From the NCBI GenBank assembly GCA_963810755.1, contig CAWEOP010000004.1:124001-188000 (forward strand): a DNA stretch of 64,000 nt. The letters are read 5' to 3'. This document shows positions 63,630 through 64,000 of the stretch, in pieces (the stretch's first letter is position 1; every line of letters starts with the position of its first letter). The position numbers and the translations under genes were made by a program. The DNA is from FEN-1219 sp963810755 (lineage in GTDB: Bacteria; Pseudomonadota; Gammaproteobacteria; Steroidobacterales; Rariloculaceae). The notes under the pieces are model-generated. The model ran no database searches and was not told the DNA's origin. It worked only from the letters and a program-made list of their open reading frames with translations.

Positions 63630-64000
63630 CTAATCCGCAGCGTGCCTCGTCGACTCTTTCGCCGGCAGCGACGTGATCCGCTCGGCGCGCTCCAGCGGCT
63701 GCGCCGCGGGCTTCGCGCGGGGCGCACCGTCGATCGCCACGACGACGCTGCGGGCTTGCGACCCCGCCGCGGCGCTGCTCGTCACGAGCACGTTCAGGTG
63801 CGCCCGCCCGGCCGAGAGCGGTGTCACGGACACCTCCCAAGCCTGCTCCCCGGGCGCCGCGGCGACGGCAACCGGCGGCAACCGCACGTCGAGACCCTGC
63901 TCCGCTCGCACGTCGAGCGCGAGCGCGCCGAGACTCGCGTCCGCGCTCGCGGTAATCGTCACGACGAGCGGGACACCCGCCGCCGGCACGGCCGACAGGC
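63630..64000 (-). CDS. C-terminal part of an unrecognised protein (cut by window edge)
   Basis: An open frame enters from the right edge and ends at 63630; about 123 codons are visible and no upstream stop occurs before the edge. The sequence is beta-strand-like (PLVVTITASADASLGALALDV, then WEVSVTPLSAGRAHLNVLV), with a polar tail. It looks like the last sandwich domain of a secreted or membrane-anchored protein, but no family is recognised. An internal GTG at 63989 is not necessarily the start. Confidence 0.55.
   Translation of the reverse strand, partial: LSAVPAAGVPLVVTITASADASLGALALDVRAEQGLDVRLPPVAVAAAPGEQAWEVSVTPLSAGRAHLNVLVTSSAAAGSQARSVVVAIDGAPRAKPAAQPLERAERITSLPAKESTRHAAD

Noticed and set aside
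1..64000. CRISPR array, tRNA or rRNA genes, insertion sequences, phage genes, known defence systems
   Set aside because: No regularly spaced repeats, cloverleaf or rRNA signatures, transposase or phage motifs were recognised on either strand.

Overview
The window is a GC-rich, tightly packed stretch of a gammaproteobacterial chromosome. The evidence is gene order. The long conserved block rpsB-tsf-pyrH-frr-uppS-cdsA-rseP-bamA-skp-lpxD-fabZ-lpxA-lpxB-dnaE-accA-tilS-pyrG-eno-ftsB-surE-pcm-nlpD runs in the order known from Pseudomonas- and Xanthomonas-type genomes. GTP-type PEP carboxykinase, extended PstC/PstA permeases and the high GC content suggest a Xanthomonadales/Nevskiales/Steroidobacter-like lineage, but genus cannot be read from the window. 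No tRNA, rRNA, CRISPR array, insertion sequence or prophage gene was seen.

Layout: (1) 1-2.4 kb, prfB-lysS, with the programmed RF2 frameshift intact and lysS cut by the window edge. (2) 2.5-4 kb, a secreted SGNH-type hydrolase and a Mth938-domain protein. (3) 4-28.9 kb, the minus-strand block for translation, outer-membrane assembly, lipid A, fatty acid, DNA replication and central metabolism, read from a promoter upstream of rpsB. (4) 29.2-33.5 kb, map-glnD-dapD on the plus strand. (5) 33.5-43.1 kb, the phosphate region: pstSCAB and phoB-phoR-phoU-dsbB, both on the minus strand, separated by dapE and a large nested inverted repeat. (6) 43.2-45.8 kb, tsaB and a YoaA/DinG helicase. (7) 45.9-54.2 kb, an accessory operon for four secreted DUF11-type proteins, ending in a roughly 1770-residue protein with a predicted outer-membrane barrel. 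(8) 54.3-64 kb, pckG, a parDE module with a clear operator, a class III cyclase-FHA protein, a methyltransferase, dusA, a PAS/GAF-GGDEF-EAL protein and a partial unknown gene.

Three themes stand out. First, several genes expected inside the conserved block are absent: dxr between cdsA and rseP, ispD and ispF between ftsB and surE, kdsA between pyrG and eno, and rnhB between lpxB and dnaE. Loss of dxr, ispD and ispF from both of their usual places raises the question of how isopentenyl diphosphate is made. Second, tilS, lpxB, dapD, pstS and dusA carry single-base frame disruptions while their continuations are perfectly conserved in another frame, so sequencing or assembly indels are the most likely cause. 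Third, the DUF11 operon is the best candidate for a little-described system: three of its four proteins share one motif just after the signal peptide, and a CRP-like site lies between it and pckG.
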